DNA of 41,528 nucleotides, taken from a virus. Both the position numbers and the translations under genes were made by a program. Within the stretch, counting starts at the first letter, position 1. Each line of letters opens with the position of its first letter. Shown here piece after piece: positions 1 through 8,670 of the stretch. The stretch lies in the IMG/VR virus record IMGVR_UViG_3300050343_000181, positions 1 through 41,528 of that record, one strand, 5' to 3'. Below the pieces are notes generated by a model. That model was not told the DNA's origin and made no database searches. It was given only the letters and a program-made list of their open reading frames with translations.

Positions 1-7
1 TGCCATA

Positions 8-2140
8 TTATGCTGTTATTCCCAGAGTTTTGATTTTATGAATCGAACGGAAAGCAACAGCACTAAAATCAGGAATGTCTCCTCCGCCACCAGAAGTAGG
101 AGATGCTTGTGCTGCTGATTGCTTTGCTTTCTCTGCATTAGCAAGTGCTTCTGTTGATGTTCCACCTCTCTTTACTGGTTGCCCTACCACTGGTTTTGGT
201 TTTGATGCCACCATTTGAGGCGTGCTACTTTTACCAGAAAGACCTGCCATTGATCCTTTGGATCCTGAGGGGGATGGTGATGTTACTGGTGGTGGAGAGG
301 ATGATCCAGATGAAGCAATCTGTGGTTGACTAGACCCTGGTGCGGGTTTAGGTACGTCTTTCAGATATGCTACGTTATCGGCACCTTTACCTTTGATTAA
401 ATTAACAATCGCTGGTGCTCTTCGACCAACTTGACCATACCACGCACTATCAACTAACTCATTTCCTGCTTGCTCATAGTTTCCAGCAGCAAATGCTTTC
501 TTAAATGCCGGGAATCCACTTGCCCAGGCAGGACCCATGTTAAATGTAAGGTCAATTAAGGCTGCTTTCTGCATTCCATCCGCCTTATCATACCCAGGAA
601 TCTTCATGGCAGCTGCCTTATGATGCTCATAATCTTTATCAAATAACTCATCTGCCTTCTGTTGAGAGATGCGATCAGGCATCGTTTCACCTTCCTCAAT
701 CAAGTGACCATATCCAATCGTTGGGAATCCACGACTATCCATATATTTGTCAAGTCGCAGTCCCTCATGGACTTTGATCATATCTTTTGCGAACTTATCA
801 TCAGCAGAACCACCGCCACCACCTTTCTTTCCTTTAGTGTCAGCAGCACTCTCCATACCTTGCTGCATTCCACCAAAGAAATCTGATACACCTTTTCCTA
901 TACCAGAGAAGAATGCTCCAAGTCCCCCCGGTTTTTTCCCTTGTGCAGAATCAAATGCTTCATTTCCATCTTTGTTTCTACCACCAGGTTCCTCTTTGCC
1001 CCCCATCTGTCCACCAGTGTTAGCATACACTACATTATTAGTAATCGTTGGGCGGTTGGTTCCACCACCCATAGCGTTCATAGATGCTAGAGTATCCGTT
1101 CCATACTGTTGAACAGCACCTCGACTCATCACAAACTCGCCAGGTGTTAACATGGCAGGTATGGTGTCTTTGTTAGGACCAGAACCAGGAACAACACCAC
1201 CACTTCGTGCGTTCATTACTTTTGCTGGTGCCTGTCCAGATCCTGGTGCAGGTGCTTTCTTTAACTGTTCACCTTTTTCTTCTATTGGTTTTATATCATC
1301 ACTAGTGACAGCATCTGCTGTTGCTGCGCCATCTAAATTTCCAGCATCATTCTCAACATCTTTTAAATCTTTATTTGCTGCGTCTGCATCTTTCTCTGTC
1401 TGCTGTCCAAATCCAAAGAGTTGTTTCGTAGCACTAATCAACTTTGGTAGGAATCCAATAATCAAAGCACCTAACATGATAACAAATCCAGCAGGACCAA
1501 ATATCATAGGCATGAACAGAAGAAGACCACCAACAATTGCTGGCCAAAAGTCGCTCAAGAAACGGAAAACAGTTTGTATTTTCTTCTCATTATCTGGATT
1601 CTGGAACCAATCAAATATAGTCAGTACAGCCTTACCAGCGAGAAGCATCAATAAACCATTCTTTAACTTCTCAAACATATTTGTAACAGGTGCGAGCATC
1701 TTCTCACCCTGCTTCTCAATAGCCTTGAGAGATTTCTCAAGACCACTCTCCTTCATCTTTCTCTTTTTATTTTCTTTCCTCTTTTTCTCCTCTGCGTCTA
1801 ACTTATCCTTTGCTGCCTGTTCTTTTCTAAGTGCCTCAAGAATATTATCCAGAGAATCAAGAATTGAAGTCTCTTCTGTTGGCAGTTTGCTACCAATATC
1901 ATCACCACTAATTTTCTTAGACTGAAGATCGGCAATCTTTTTCAGTCTTGTAATCTTCTCAGCATTTACTGCTATCGCTTTTTTATTTCCCTTTACGATG
2001 CCTGCGAGTTTACCCGTCGCACTTGTTCCGCCATATGGACCACCACCCACTTTACCCAAAGAAGGACCACCAACATCCCTACCCATGAGTTTGGATGCTG
2101 AAATAGTTTTAGTTTGTCCCTCAAAGGTTTCAACCGCCAT
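8..2140 (-). CDS. Tape-measure-like tail protein with GH24 lysozyme domain
   Basis: This 710-residue protein is a tail or baseplate-hub component that carries a peptidoglycan hydrolase for cell entry. Residues about 100-150 are charged and coiled-coil-like; 162-176 and 201-232 are strongly hydrophobic. Around 312-357 lies a Gly-rich stretch with DTIPAMLTPGEFVMS, typical of the C-terminal part of tape-measure proteins. Residues about 448-590 match T4-type lysozyme, with E459, D468 and T474 in the same spacing as the T4 triad E11/D20/T26. The last 100 residues are Ser/Pro/Gly-rich. The frame is intact and overlaps the gp51-like gene by 11 bases. Cyanophage annotation usually calls such proteins gp5 baseplate lysozyme; the position just after tail chaperone-like genes also fits a gp29-like role. 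The lysozyme domain is certain, the structural role is inferred. Confidence 0.8.
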   Translation of the reverse strand: MAVETFEGQTKTISASKLMGRDVGGPSLGKVGGGPYGGTSATGKLAGIVKGNKKAIAVNAEKITRLKKIADLQSKKISGDDIGSKLPTEETSILDSLDNILEALRKEQAAKDKLDAEEKKRKENKKRKMKESGLEKSLKAIEKQGEKMLAPVTNMFEKLKNGLLMLLAGKAVLTIFDWFQNPDNEKKIQTVFRFLSDFWPAIVGGLLLFMPMIFGPAGFVIMLGALIIGFLPKLISATKQLFGFGQQTEKDADAANKDLKDVENDAGNLDGAATADAVTSDDIKPIEEKGEQLKKAPAPGSGQAPAKVMNARSGGVVPGSGPNKDTIPAMLTPGEFVMSRGAVQQYGTDTLASMNAMGGGTNRPTITNNVVYANTGGQMGGKEEPGGRNKDGNEAFDSAQGKKPGGLGAFFSGIGKGVSDFFGGMQQGMESAADTKGKKGGGGGSADDKFAKDMIKVHEGLRLDKYMDSRGFPTIGYGHLIEEGETMPDRISQQKADELFDKDYEHHKAAAMKIPGYDKADGMQKAALIDLTFNMGPAWASGFPAFKKAFAAGNYEQAGNELVDSAWYGQVGRRAPAIVNLIKGKGADNVAYLKDVPKPAPGSSQPQIASSGSSSPPPVTSPSPSGSKGSMAGLSGKSSTPQMVASKPKPVVGQPVKRGGTSTEALANAEKAKQSAAQASPTSGGGGDIPDFSAVAFRSIHKIKTLGITA

Positions 2141-2315
2141 TGCCTTTTCTTTGCTGCTCCTTTAGTCGTTCTTCTTCAAGATGCTGTTGGAGAAGTCCAA
2201 CATAGATGTCTCGTTCCCAAGGCATCATATTTTCAATCTCACTTAAAGAATATTTATGGTACTGCATCAAGGCAAAGTTAAGTCTAAAGTAACTCTCCAG
2301 ATCCATATGGAGCAT
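2130..2315 (-). CDS. gp51: gp51-like tail assembly protein
   Basis: This 61-residue product contains a PWERDIYVGLL segment and a charged C-terminus, like the short gp51-type or GT-type tail assembly proteins that follow gp26 in T4-like phages. No clear ribosome binding site precedes the ATG at 2315. The reading frame continues upstream without a stop into the end of gp26, so the product is more likely made as a gp26 fusion by -1 frameshifting at 2324-2330. Its 3' end overlaps the lysozyme-tail gene by 11 bases. In T4, gp26 and gp51 act in baseplate hub assembly; a chaperone role here is inferred from that and from gene order. Confidence 0.55.
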   Translation of the reverse strand: MLHMDLESYFRLNFALMQYHKYSLSEIENMMPWERDIYVGLLQQHLEEERLKEQQRKGNGG

Positions 2316-2330
2316 CGCTATCCGAAAAAA
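2295..2330 (-). promoter_or_regulatory. Candidate programmed -1 frameshift site (gp26 to gp51-like)
   Basis: On the coding strand gp26 ends GCT TTT TTC GGA TAG. The heptamer T TTT TTC (2330 down to 2324) fits the X XXY YYZ slippery rule. Slipping back one base enters the gp51-like frame with no intervening stop. A small hairpin (CTCCA, 8-base loop, TGGAG) lies 11 bases downstream. Position and direction match the G/GT frameshift of tail assembly chaperones. Caution: homopolymer errors are common in this window, so the six-base T run must be verified. Confidence 0.5.
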
Positions 2331-3040
2331 GCTGCTAAGCCCTCAAGTACGACCTCATTATTCTTCTTAGTCTTGGGATTCTTGATGTTCAATGTGTGTG
2401 AGAGTTTGGGCATTGTTTCAAAGAACTGCTCAATCTCTTTGAACTGACTGGAGTTCATGGACTCAAGGAACTCATTAATCTCTTTCTTGGTACAGTCTGC
2501 TGCTGCCCACACTTCATCTTCTGTAAAAATCTTATCAACACAAGAAGCAATCAATTCAAATGATTGATCCATTGCGTTGCCACCTTCCTTAAAATCAAAG
2601 TTGCTCTTGATGAATTGCTCCAAGGATGGATATCTCATCTCCATCATCAAACTATTGTCCAGTTTGATTCTCTTAGTGTGCTTTTCATTCTTCTGAACCT
2701 CAATATCATCCAGGTTAATTGTAACCTTGACTTGAGTTTCTTCATCATCTGGGCAGGTGATATTAACCTCAATCTCTTCACCCACGGACTTACCGCGAAT
2801 GTTGAGAAAGAGATATTCAATATCAAACGTAGGTAAGTCCTCCACCTTAATGCCCTTGGTGAGGACACAATTACGGATGACGTTGCGAATAGCAGTCGTG
2901 ATTTGCTTTGTGTCTTCACTCTCCAAAGCAATCACAAGAAGTTTTTCTTCTTTTACAAGAAAGGGTCTGTAGTTTACCGTCTCTCCAGTTGATGGCAACT
3001 CAAGTTCATAAGACGGCGTAGAAATCTTTGGTAAGGGCAT
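2318..3040 (-). CDS. gp26: Baseplate hub assembly protein gp26
   Basis: This 240-residue protein resembles T4 gp26 and its family (T4 baseplate protein), which helps build the central baseplate hub. Recognisable parts are the N-terminal PLPKISTPSYELELPSTG stretch, the YLFLNIRGKSVGE segment near residues 76-88, a paired-Asp/Glu ITCPDDEE stretch and a long helical C-terminal half. The length fits the family. It lies between gp54 and the gp51-like gene. The C-terminus LAAFFG is encoded over a slippery run that may direct a fraction of ribosomes into the gp51-like frame. Confidence 0.8.
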   Translation of the reverse strand: MPLPKISTPSYELELPSTGETVNYRPFLVKEEKLLVIALESEDTKQITTAIRNVIRNCVLTKGIKVEDLPTFDIEYLFLNIRGKSVGEEIEVNITCPDDEETQVKVTINLDDIEVQKNEKHTKRIKLDNSLMMEMRYPSLEQFIKSNFDFKEGGNAMDQSFELIASCVDKIFTEDEVWAAADCTKKEINEFLESMNSSQFKEIEQFFETMPKLSHTLNIKNPKTKKNNEVVLEGLAAFFG

Positions 3041-3068
3041 AATAACCTATAGAGTTTTTCAGTGTGAT

Positions 3069-3076
3069 TATTTATT
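3069..3076 (-). promoter_or_regulatory. Possible T4-type late promoter for gp26
   Basis: The minus strand reads AATAAATA, seven of eight bases of the T4 late consensus TATAAATA, 29 bases upstream of the gp26 start. It overlaps the gp54 stop codon, so chance is possible. Confidence 0.35.
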
Positions 3077-3876
3077 ACTGGAAAAGGATACTTGAAGCAA
3101 CATCAGCAACAGATCTAACTGCTGGGGGTAAGAACTGACTTGCATTCCGAATGGCTTGTTCAGCAATACTCAAGTTGCGTTGGTTACCTGAACCACCACC
3201 AGTGTCACCAGGAGCACCAATTCTTTGTGGTCTATCAATGTAGTATCTTATGTAAGTCATGGATACTGTGCATTTCAAAAGACTAGATGCCTCATAAGAA
3301 ACGGGCATAGAGTTGATACTAATTGGATATGCTTTTACAAATCCGTATGTAAGGGAGGTTGCTGGTTGTCCTCTCCTCACTGCCTCCTCTCTAGATGTTA
3401 GTAGCGGGCGAACTTTTCTCAAACTTTGTGATCTTCAAACCATCAACAGCATAGTCATCTCTATACTTTGCTCTGTAATAAGAAGAAGCGTCTCTAGTAT
3501 CACCCCCATCAAATCCAACAATCCAATCTATCCATGCCTCAAAGAAACGAATGGGCATATAGTTGGCAGCATCAACATAGAATGTAAAGTCAAGTCGGTC
3601 ATCAAAGATTCTTCTGTAAGCATGTCTCTCAGTTACACCAGTGTGGTCACTAGTGAGTTCTAATGTTGCGAGGTTAGATCCTGGAAGGGACACCTCACTA
3701 CACATCAGATTTAACTGATCTTGCTCAAAACGAACACCAAACTTACTGAGAGAACTTTGTCCTCCCTGTGTGCCCCCTGCCTTGAAGGGACTATCCATCG
3801 CAATCTCAAAGTGAGATGTTAATGCTGGTTTTAACAGAGTTCTTTTGAGATCTGCTACATTCTTTCCAGAAGCCAT
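3075..3876 (-). CDS. gp54: Baseplate tail tube initiator gp54 (frameshifted)
   Basis: Two adjacent frames (161 and 115 residues) together make one gp54-like protein of about 266 residues. The N-terminal part has the tail-tube-like fold pattern seen in T4 gp54 and gp19 (a V-S-LPG strand, then DRLDFTFYVD, then an FFEAWIDWI helix). The C-terminal part has AYPISINSMPVSYEASSLL followed by TYIRYY, matching the last strands of gp54. The frame changes near 3416, where the coding strand has AAAA where AAA would keep the frame; the span is 3n+1 bases, consistent with one inserted A. gp54 caps the baseplate and nucleates the tail tube. I treat the break as a sequence error because gp54 is essential in T4. 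Confidence 0.75.
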
Positions 3877-3877
3877 T

Positions 3878-3885
3878 TATAAATA
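3878..3885 (+). promoter_or_regulatory. T4-type late promoter for gp4-gp48-gp53
   Basis: Exact TATAAATA on the plus strand, 24 bases before the gp4 ATG at 3909 and between divergently transcribed gp54 and gp4. Sequence and spacing match T4 late promoters read by the gp55/gp33/gp45 system. Confidence 0.8.
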
Positions 3886-3908
3886 ATTTTTGACCTTATA
3901 TATTATGT

Positions 3909-4358
3909 ATGGGAGAAAGTATCAAGAGTAAATATCAAACCTTCATATCCCAAGGAAATATAAGGGTAATCCAAACAATATTATATGTCGTAGTAGTTGG
4001 GAACGGAAGTTTTGCCATTACTGGTGCGATCTGAATGAAAGTATTCTTGAGTGGGGTAGTGAGGAATTTTGGATTCCATACCTATCACCTGTAGATAGAA
4101 GAGTTCATCGTTACTTTCCTGACTTCATTATAAAGGTAAAGGAAAGCGCAGGTCAATTAAAACTTATGTGATTGAAGTTAAACCAAAAAGACAAACTATA
4201 GAACCTAAGAAAACCTCAAGAGACAAACAAAGTCATACATCTATGAGTGTAAGACCTATGCTGTCAATCAAGCAAAGTGGAAAGCAGCAGTTGAGTTTTG
4301 TGAGGATCATATGATACAGTTTAAAGTAATCACCGAAAATGAACTGGGGATCAAATGA
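3909..4358 (+). pseudogene. gp4: Head completion protein gp4 (broken by frameshifts)
   Basis: Translating 3909-4358 in shifting frames recovers a gp4-type head completion protein of about 150 residues: an N-terminal MGESIKSKYQTFIS, then KGNPNNIICRSSWERKFC, SEEFWIPYLSPVD, HRYFPDF, TYVIEVKPKRQT, and a C-terminal NQAKWKAAVEFCEDH ending ENELGIK. In T4-like phages gp4 is needed to finish DNA-filled heads and has an endonuclease-like fold. Frame changes occur near 3956, 4160 and 4230; each is explained by one missing A in an A run, and three deletions keep the total length a multiple of three. It ends in an ATGA overlap with the next gene. Read as a real gene damaged by sequence errors. Confidence 0.7.
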
Positions 4359-4699
4359 ACCGCTTTGAAGACAATCAAATCAACAATAGTACGAATGATC
4401 CTGAAGAGATGATGATGAAAATCATGGAACTCCTCAACAGTACGGTCACACCAATCCCTGATGTAGGTGGATTTTATACCTTTATATACAATGCTAAAAC
4501 TCCCAACATCAGTTATGATCAACACCCACTGATTGCCTGTACTGAAGTTTTGCGTTGGGGTTTCAGAGGAATCAATCTTCACCTGAGAAAATCAAGGCAA
4601 TATACCTGGGATGAAGTGGCAGGACAGTTGTACATTGTCCAGTATGATGAGGTTGATGACTTAATGAAAATACCATATCGCAAAATGATTGATAAATAA
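4355..4699 (+). CDS. Conserved cyanophage protein of unknown function
   Basis: A 114-residue protein with an acidic, Met-rich N-terminus followed by a compact domain with GGFYTFIYNAKTPNISYDQHP, WGFRGINLHLR and QYTWDEVAG. From memory, proteins with this pattern sit beside gp4 and gp48 in marine T4-like phages, but I know no function. It starts with an ATGA overlap on gp4 and is followed 17 bases later by gp48, so it is probably co-transcribed with late virion genes. Confidence 0.65.
   Translation: MNRFEDNQINNSTNDPEEMMMKIMELLNSTVTPIPDVGGFYTFIYNAKTPNISYDQHPLIACTEVLRWGFRGINLHLRKSRQYTWDEVAGQLYIVQYDEVDDLMKIPYRKMIDK
4691..4698 (+). promoter_or_regulatory. Possible late promoter for gp48
   Basis: GATAAATA, seven of eight bases of TATAAATA, 19 bases before the gp48 ATG. 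It overlaps the stop of the preceding gene, so it may be coincidental. Confidence 0.3.
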
Positions 4700-4716
4700 G
4701 TAAAAACCTTTGTCTA

Positions 4717-5996
4717 ATGGCAGCAGGACAGTCAGAAACAAGTAACATCGCACCAGTAAAAGTAAGAACAGGAAACGCACAACAGCGTCGTTCTGGCAAA
4801 GGACCTTCTACGCAAAAATATATTGCTACAAAGGTAACTGAAGGTACGGATGCGAAAGGAAATCCAACCTTTACAAAAGAAATTGTAAGATATGATGATG
4901 CTAAAGGATCTAATCCTGTAGTTATTGGGGCACAGAAAACAGGCGAAACAAAAATAACTCCAACTGCTAACGCCAATGCGAGTGATAAAGTTGGCATGGC
5001 AGAGGGAGGTCCACTGGCAAAGACCTCTGGTCAACAGATGGAGTCAACCAGAGATAGTTTTGGTTTAGATGCTCCAGCAAAAGATAATTTTAATAAAGAC
5101 AATAACAAATCTGGTCAAGCAACGACATCAGATGCTCCACAAGAATCATCACCTGCATCAGCTGGAGCCGCGGGTGGTGGTGGTGCTGGTGATGCTGCTA
5201 GTGGGAAAACCAGAATGACTTTTCCCAAAGATCTAAAATATCCGATAGATATTGGCACTACAAAACAAGATGTGATTAAGTTTGACATGCTTAAGTATGA
5301 GCCAAAAAAAGGGCAAGCAGGTCAAGTTGGATTTACTCTGAGATCAGATACAGATACTAGAATTATTGGATCTTGTTTCTTACCCATCCCATCAGGTATT
5401 CAAGATGCGTCTACTGTAACTTTTAATGATGATAGCATGAACGCGATTCAAGCTGCTGCGGCAGAAGCTGCTATAGCAACATTAAGTAAAGGAGTGGGAG
5501 CAGGTGCTGAATCAGCTGTTAGTTCAGTGAAAGCAGCTGCTGGAGATCCAGAAACCAGAAAAGCAATAGAAGGCTACCTTTGCCGGGGCAGCAGTAGGAG
5601 CAGAAAATCTTCTCGCAAGAACAACTGGTAATATTCTAAACCCAAACCTTGAGTTGTTATTTAAAGCACCAACTCTACGCACCTTTAACTTTACATTCAA
5701 GATGTCTGCTCGTAATTCAGATGAGGCAGATGAAATTATTAGAATTCTTCGTTTCTTTAAACAAGGATCTAGACCTCAGAGATCACAAAGTAATCTATAT
5801 CTGAAATCTCCACACACATTCAAGATTAAATACTTACATAGAGCAGCAGGCACTGACGAGCATCAATACATTGGTAAAGTCAAGGAGTGTGCCTGTACTA
5901 ATGTTGCTGTGAACTACACTCCAGATGGACAGTATGCTACCTACACTGAATGATGATTATGGTACTGGTGATAACGATCAATTTATTGGATTCTAA
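4717..5996 (+). pseudogene. gp48: Baseplate tail tube cap gp48 (frameshift plus internal deletion)
   Basis: The N-terminal 200 residues are low-complexity (Ala/Gly/Ser/Asn-rich), followed by a gp48-type domain: YPIDIGTTKQDVIKFDMLKY, then after a frame change near 5570 (one extra G) LELLFKAPTLRTFNF, KMSARNSDEADEIIRILRFFK, LKSPHTFKIKYL and NYTPDGQYATYTE. gp48 sits with gp54 on top of the baseplate and starts the tail tube. After YATYTE the frame stops, yet the typical C-terminal tail NDDYGTGDNDQFIGF resumes one base away. The PVSYxxxxxFxELEP segment expected between them is missing, which implies a deletion of about 70 bases. The stop overlaps the gp53 start (TAATG). Confidence 0.75.
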
Positions 5997-6657
5997 TGTC
6001 AAACTACTTCAGCAAAATTCCAGACTTTGAATATGTTAGCAGACTTCCTGATGCTAGGATATCTGATTACATTCCAGTAAAGAATATCTTTATGAGAGGT
6101 AAACTCAGAGAAGATATCTTTCAAGATGCTTCTGTCTTTACCAAGTATAAAATTAAAGGTAATGATAGACCTGATAATGTTGCATTTGAACTCTATGGAG
6201 ATGCTAATTTAGATTGGTTAGTTTTAACATGCAATAATATTATTAATGTATATAATGAATGGCCTATGACTCAATTTGATTTTGAGAATTATCTACTAGA
6301 AAAGTATGTAACTTATGATAATATAAATGCGATTCATCATTATGAAACTACTGAGGTAAAAAATTCCTTAGGGGCAACAATCATTTCTGCTGGACTACAA
6401 GTTGATTCTAATTACTCAGTATCATTCTATGATGATCAAATAGAAGGTATGACAACAGTATATCCGGTGGTTTCAGTAACAAATTATGAGTATGAAGAAA
6501 ACTTCAGAATGATAGAAGAAATATTTTTGTTTTAAAAAGTAAATTTCTAAGTATAGTTAAAGATGACTTAGAAGAAATGATGGAATACAAAAAAGGTTCC
6601 ACTCAATACAAGAGTGAAACCTTAAAGACTGCTGATAATATCAGACTATTTCAGTAA
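5996..6657 (+). CDS. gp53: Baseplate wedge subunit gp53 (one frameshift)
   Basis: gp53 forms part of the baseplate wedge. Family signatures are YFSKIPDFEYVSRLPDA, then KRG/RGKLREDIFQDASVFTKYKI, DRPDNVAFELYGDANLDW and NYLLEKY. The first frame stops at 6535, but the neighbouring frame continues as IFVLKSKFLSIVKDDLEEMM and ends TADNIRLFQ at 6657. The break near 6500 is explained by one missing A (GAAGAA AAACTT read as GAAGAA AACTT), and the total length is one base short of a multiple of three. Expected full length is about 220 residues. It overlaps gp48 by one base and ends the plus-strand late block. Confidence 0.8.
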
Positions 6658-6710
6658 ATTAATATATGCTGCGATAACCAATAAGGTTAAACACAACTGG
6701 TTATATCTCA

Positions 6711-7636
6711 TCACTCTTCAGCAAGTTTCTGGAAGTAGGACAGAGCATCATCTTCATCAGAGTCAGCAGACTTAGTGGGAGTGATGTCTGGTGCATTGAA
6801 GTCAGCAGCAGGAGGCTTTACTTGATTCAAAGTTAGGAGAGAAAGATCCACGACCTTCACTCTCACTTTCCAGTTCCTCATCATAACGACGGGGTGCAGA
6901 CTTCTGACCCAAACCATCTTCAGACGCTTATGCAGTTGTTCATAGGACTTGAATTGATCTGTTGCAACTAGTGCTGACAGAGAGTATTGCTTCTGCCACA
7001 ATGCTTCCAGTGCATCGTCATCATCCAGAAGTGGTGAACCTTATCAAACTCAGAAGAATCATAGTTCCAGTAACCTGCAACCTTCTTCAGTTTCAGTTTG
7101 AAGTTAGCACCCTGCCAGAAGTCAAAAGGATTGATTGGAGTCTCATCCTCAAACTCAGGTTGCATTGCTTCCATGACCTTATCAAAGATCTTCTTACCAA
7201 ACTTATACAGGAAGACACGACCTTCATTCTGAGGGTTAGCCTTGTCCTGCACAACATAGATGTTGGCATAGTAAGAGAGTTTGCGTTTCTGCTTACGAAC
7301 AGTATCTTTATCTGCTTCGTTACCGCTGTTCCATAGTTCGCGGTTGTACTCTGACACAGGGTCTTTACTACCATTTGTAGTCAGAGAGTTTTCAATGTAC
7401 CATCCACCAGGACCTTGGAAGGCATGGGAGTACATCTTTGCCCAAGGAAGGTCTTCACCATTAGGTGCGGGCAAGAAACGGATCACGGCATAACCATTGC
7501 CGGTCTTATCCATTTCGGGTTTCCAGAGACGCTCATCAGCACCACCAGAAGTATTGTTCATCTTCTCAACTTCCTTTACCAGTTTAGAGGTAAGGGAACC
7601 AAGAGAGGATTGCTTTTTAAGATTTGCGAAAGACAT
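6711..7636 (-). CDS. gp32: Single-stranded DNA-binding protein gp32 (frameshifted)
   Basis: gp32 coats single-stranded DNA during replication and recombination. The N-terminal 200 residues are clear: MSFANLKKQSSLGSL, YAVIRFLPAPNGEDLPWAKM, HAFQGPGGWYIENSLTT, KRKLSYYANIYVVQD, GRVFLYKFGKKIFDKV and PINPFDFWQGANFKLKLKK. The frame then shifts near 7015, and the C-terminal part follows in other frames: ALWQKQYSLSALVATDQFKSY, then (out of frame near 6830-6920) a segment rich in EELESESEGRG, and the acidic tail ADSDEDDALSYFQKLAEE typical of gp32 partner-binding tails. At least three indels are needed to restore one frame. A good promoter lies just upstream (7681-7708). Confidence 0.85.
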
Positions 7637-7678
7637 AGGATTCTTTAGATTAATTAGATTTGGCTTTTGTGTACTTCG

Positions 7679-8026
7679 TTATTCTACGGTCTGCTTCACC
7701 TTTGTCAATCTGCTTTTCATAACATCAAGCATTTTGCTCATGTTGTTAAAGATCATATTCATATCAGCACCAGATGGAAGACCCATCATTTGAGCAGAGT
7801 CAAGAATATTTTGTTTCATCTTTTTTGCTTCAGGATCATCAGACAAACTCAAACGGGTATAGAGAACTTTTTGTTTATCAATAAGTTTCTCTAGAAGTCC
7901 CACATGAAAAAGTTGTTCTTGCCGATTCATCTTAGGAAAATTAAAAACATTACGATATACATCGTCTTGTAACTCACTTATTACCGTCATTTCTGCACGG
8001 ACAACATCAGATTCAAAAAAACTCAT
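7679..8026 (-). CDS. DUF1825-like protein
   Basis: A 115-residue helical protein. Its start (MSFFESDVVRAEM), middle (LLEKLIDKQKVLYTRLSLSDD) and C-terminal MIFNNMSKMLDVMKSRL line up by eye with the DUF1825 family of small cyanobacterial proteins (FFDSEIVQ, ALMDRYRVFMKRFELSED, MFxQMxxTLERMK). Function unknown. It overlaps gp59 by four bases and lies just upstream of gp32, so it is part of the replication block. Family assignment is from recalled patterns, not a search. Confidence 0.6.
   Translation of the reverse strand: MSFFESDVVRAEMTVISELQDDVYRNVFNFPKMNRQEQLFHVGLLEKLIDKQKVLYTRLSLSDDPEAKKMKQNILDSAQMMGLPSGADMNMIFNNMSKMLDVMKSRLTKVKQTVE
7681..7708 (-). promoter_or_regulatory. Early sigma70-type promoter for gp32
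   Basis: Minus strand TTGACA (7708-7703), 16 bases, TAGAAT (7686-7681). The expected start point is about 40 bases before the gp32 ATG. The -10 element overlaps the end of the DUF1825-like gene. Confidence 0.45.
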
Positions 8027-8615
8027 TTTCCTAAAACAACCTCCTTAACAATTTTTTTGTAACGGAATACATCAATATTTAGGAATGGAGAATACTTTTT
8101 CATTCTAAGACTTACGGTTTCCCAGACAGGATCTTTTAGATCTTTATCCCACTTAGTTCTGAATCCAAGTATCTTATCAAGGATAACCATAGTCTCAATT
8201 GATATACTCTCTCTCAGATATTCCTTTAAGATCAATGGGTGACCTTTCTGACTTGAGAACGCTGAATCTATCTTATTCTCAATCAAGATAGATTCTATTT
8301 CTTCTTAAAGATATATGATAATGATTGATTTCTTTTTTTCCATGCAGTATACCGACCCTCTCCTTCTCGAATCATCTCTCCGATCCAGAGTTTACTTGGG
8401 TCAGTGCAAGTAATAAAGTTAGATATAAAGAATTCTATTACTTCTTTATCGTCCTTACCTCTGGCAAGTTTCTCAAACCAGAAACGATCTTTTCGTTTAT
8501 AAAAAGATTGGACAGTCGCACGACTCTTCCCACAATACTTGTGATAGTCATACTTCTCTTTCGTAAAGTGATTCTTTAACGAGAGGTATTGCTTATAGGC
8601 ATCAAACGGCATCAT
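8023..8615 (-). CDS. gp59: Helicase loader gp59 (one frameshift)
   Basis: gp59 loads the gp41 replicative helicase onto gp32-coated forks. The N-terminal domain is recognisable from the start MPFDAYKQYLSLKNHF through YKRKDRFWFEKLA and EFFISNFI to WIGEM. The frame stops at 8295, but the C-terminal domain continues in the next frame as EIESILIENKIDSAFSSQ, then HPLILKEYL, ESISIETMVILDKILGF and a Lys-rich end. One missing G (AAG GAA GAA read as AAG AAG AA) repairs the frame. The resulting length, about 197 residues, is close to T4 gp59 (217). Four-base overlap with the DUF1825-like gene. Confidence 0.8.
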
Positions 8616-8635
8616 GAAAAAAGTAATAGGGTCAA

Positions 8636-8666
8636 ATTTTTGCCGGAATTTTTTTCAGGCAAAAAT
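8636..8666. repeat. Inverted repeat upstream of gp59
   Basis: ATTTTTGCC and GGCAAAAAT form a perfect 9-bp stem with a 13-base loop in the short gap between gp33 and gp59. It lacks a GC-rich stem with a clean U tail on the minus strand, so it is a weak terminator at best; an attenuator or RNA-stability element is possible. Confidence 0.45.
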
Positions 8667-8670
8667 GAAA

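Noticed and set aside
1152-1925. 257-codon open frame on the plus strand
   Set aside because: It lies wholly antisense to the intact lysozyme-tail gene, is Ser/Phe/Leu-rich as expected for a shadow frame, and matches no family.
4572-4997. Minus-strand ORF of 141 codons
   Set aside because: Antisense to gp48 and the preceding gene on the plus strand; no ribosome binding site or recognised domain.
6674-6705. Terminator between convergent gp53 and gp32
   Set aside because: ATAACCA/TGGTTAT pair, but the loop is 17 bases, the stem AT-rich and no T run follows.
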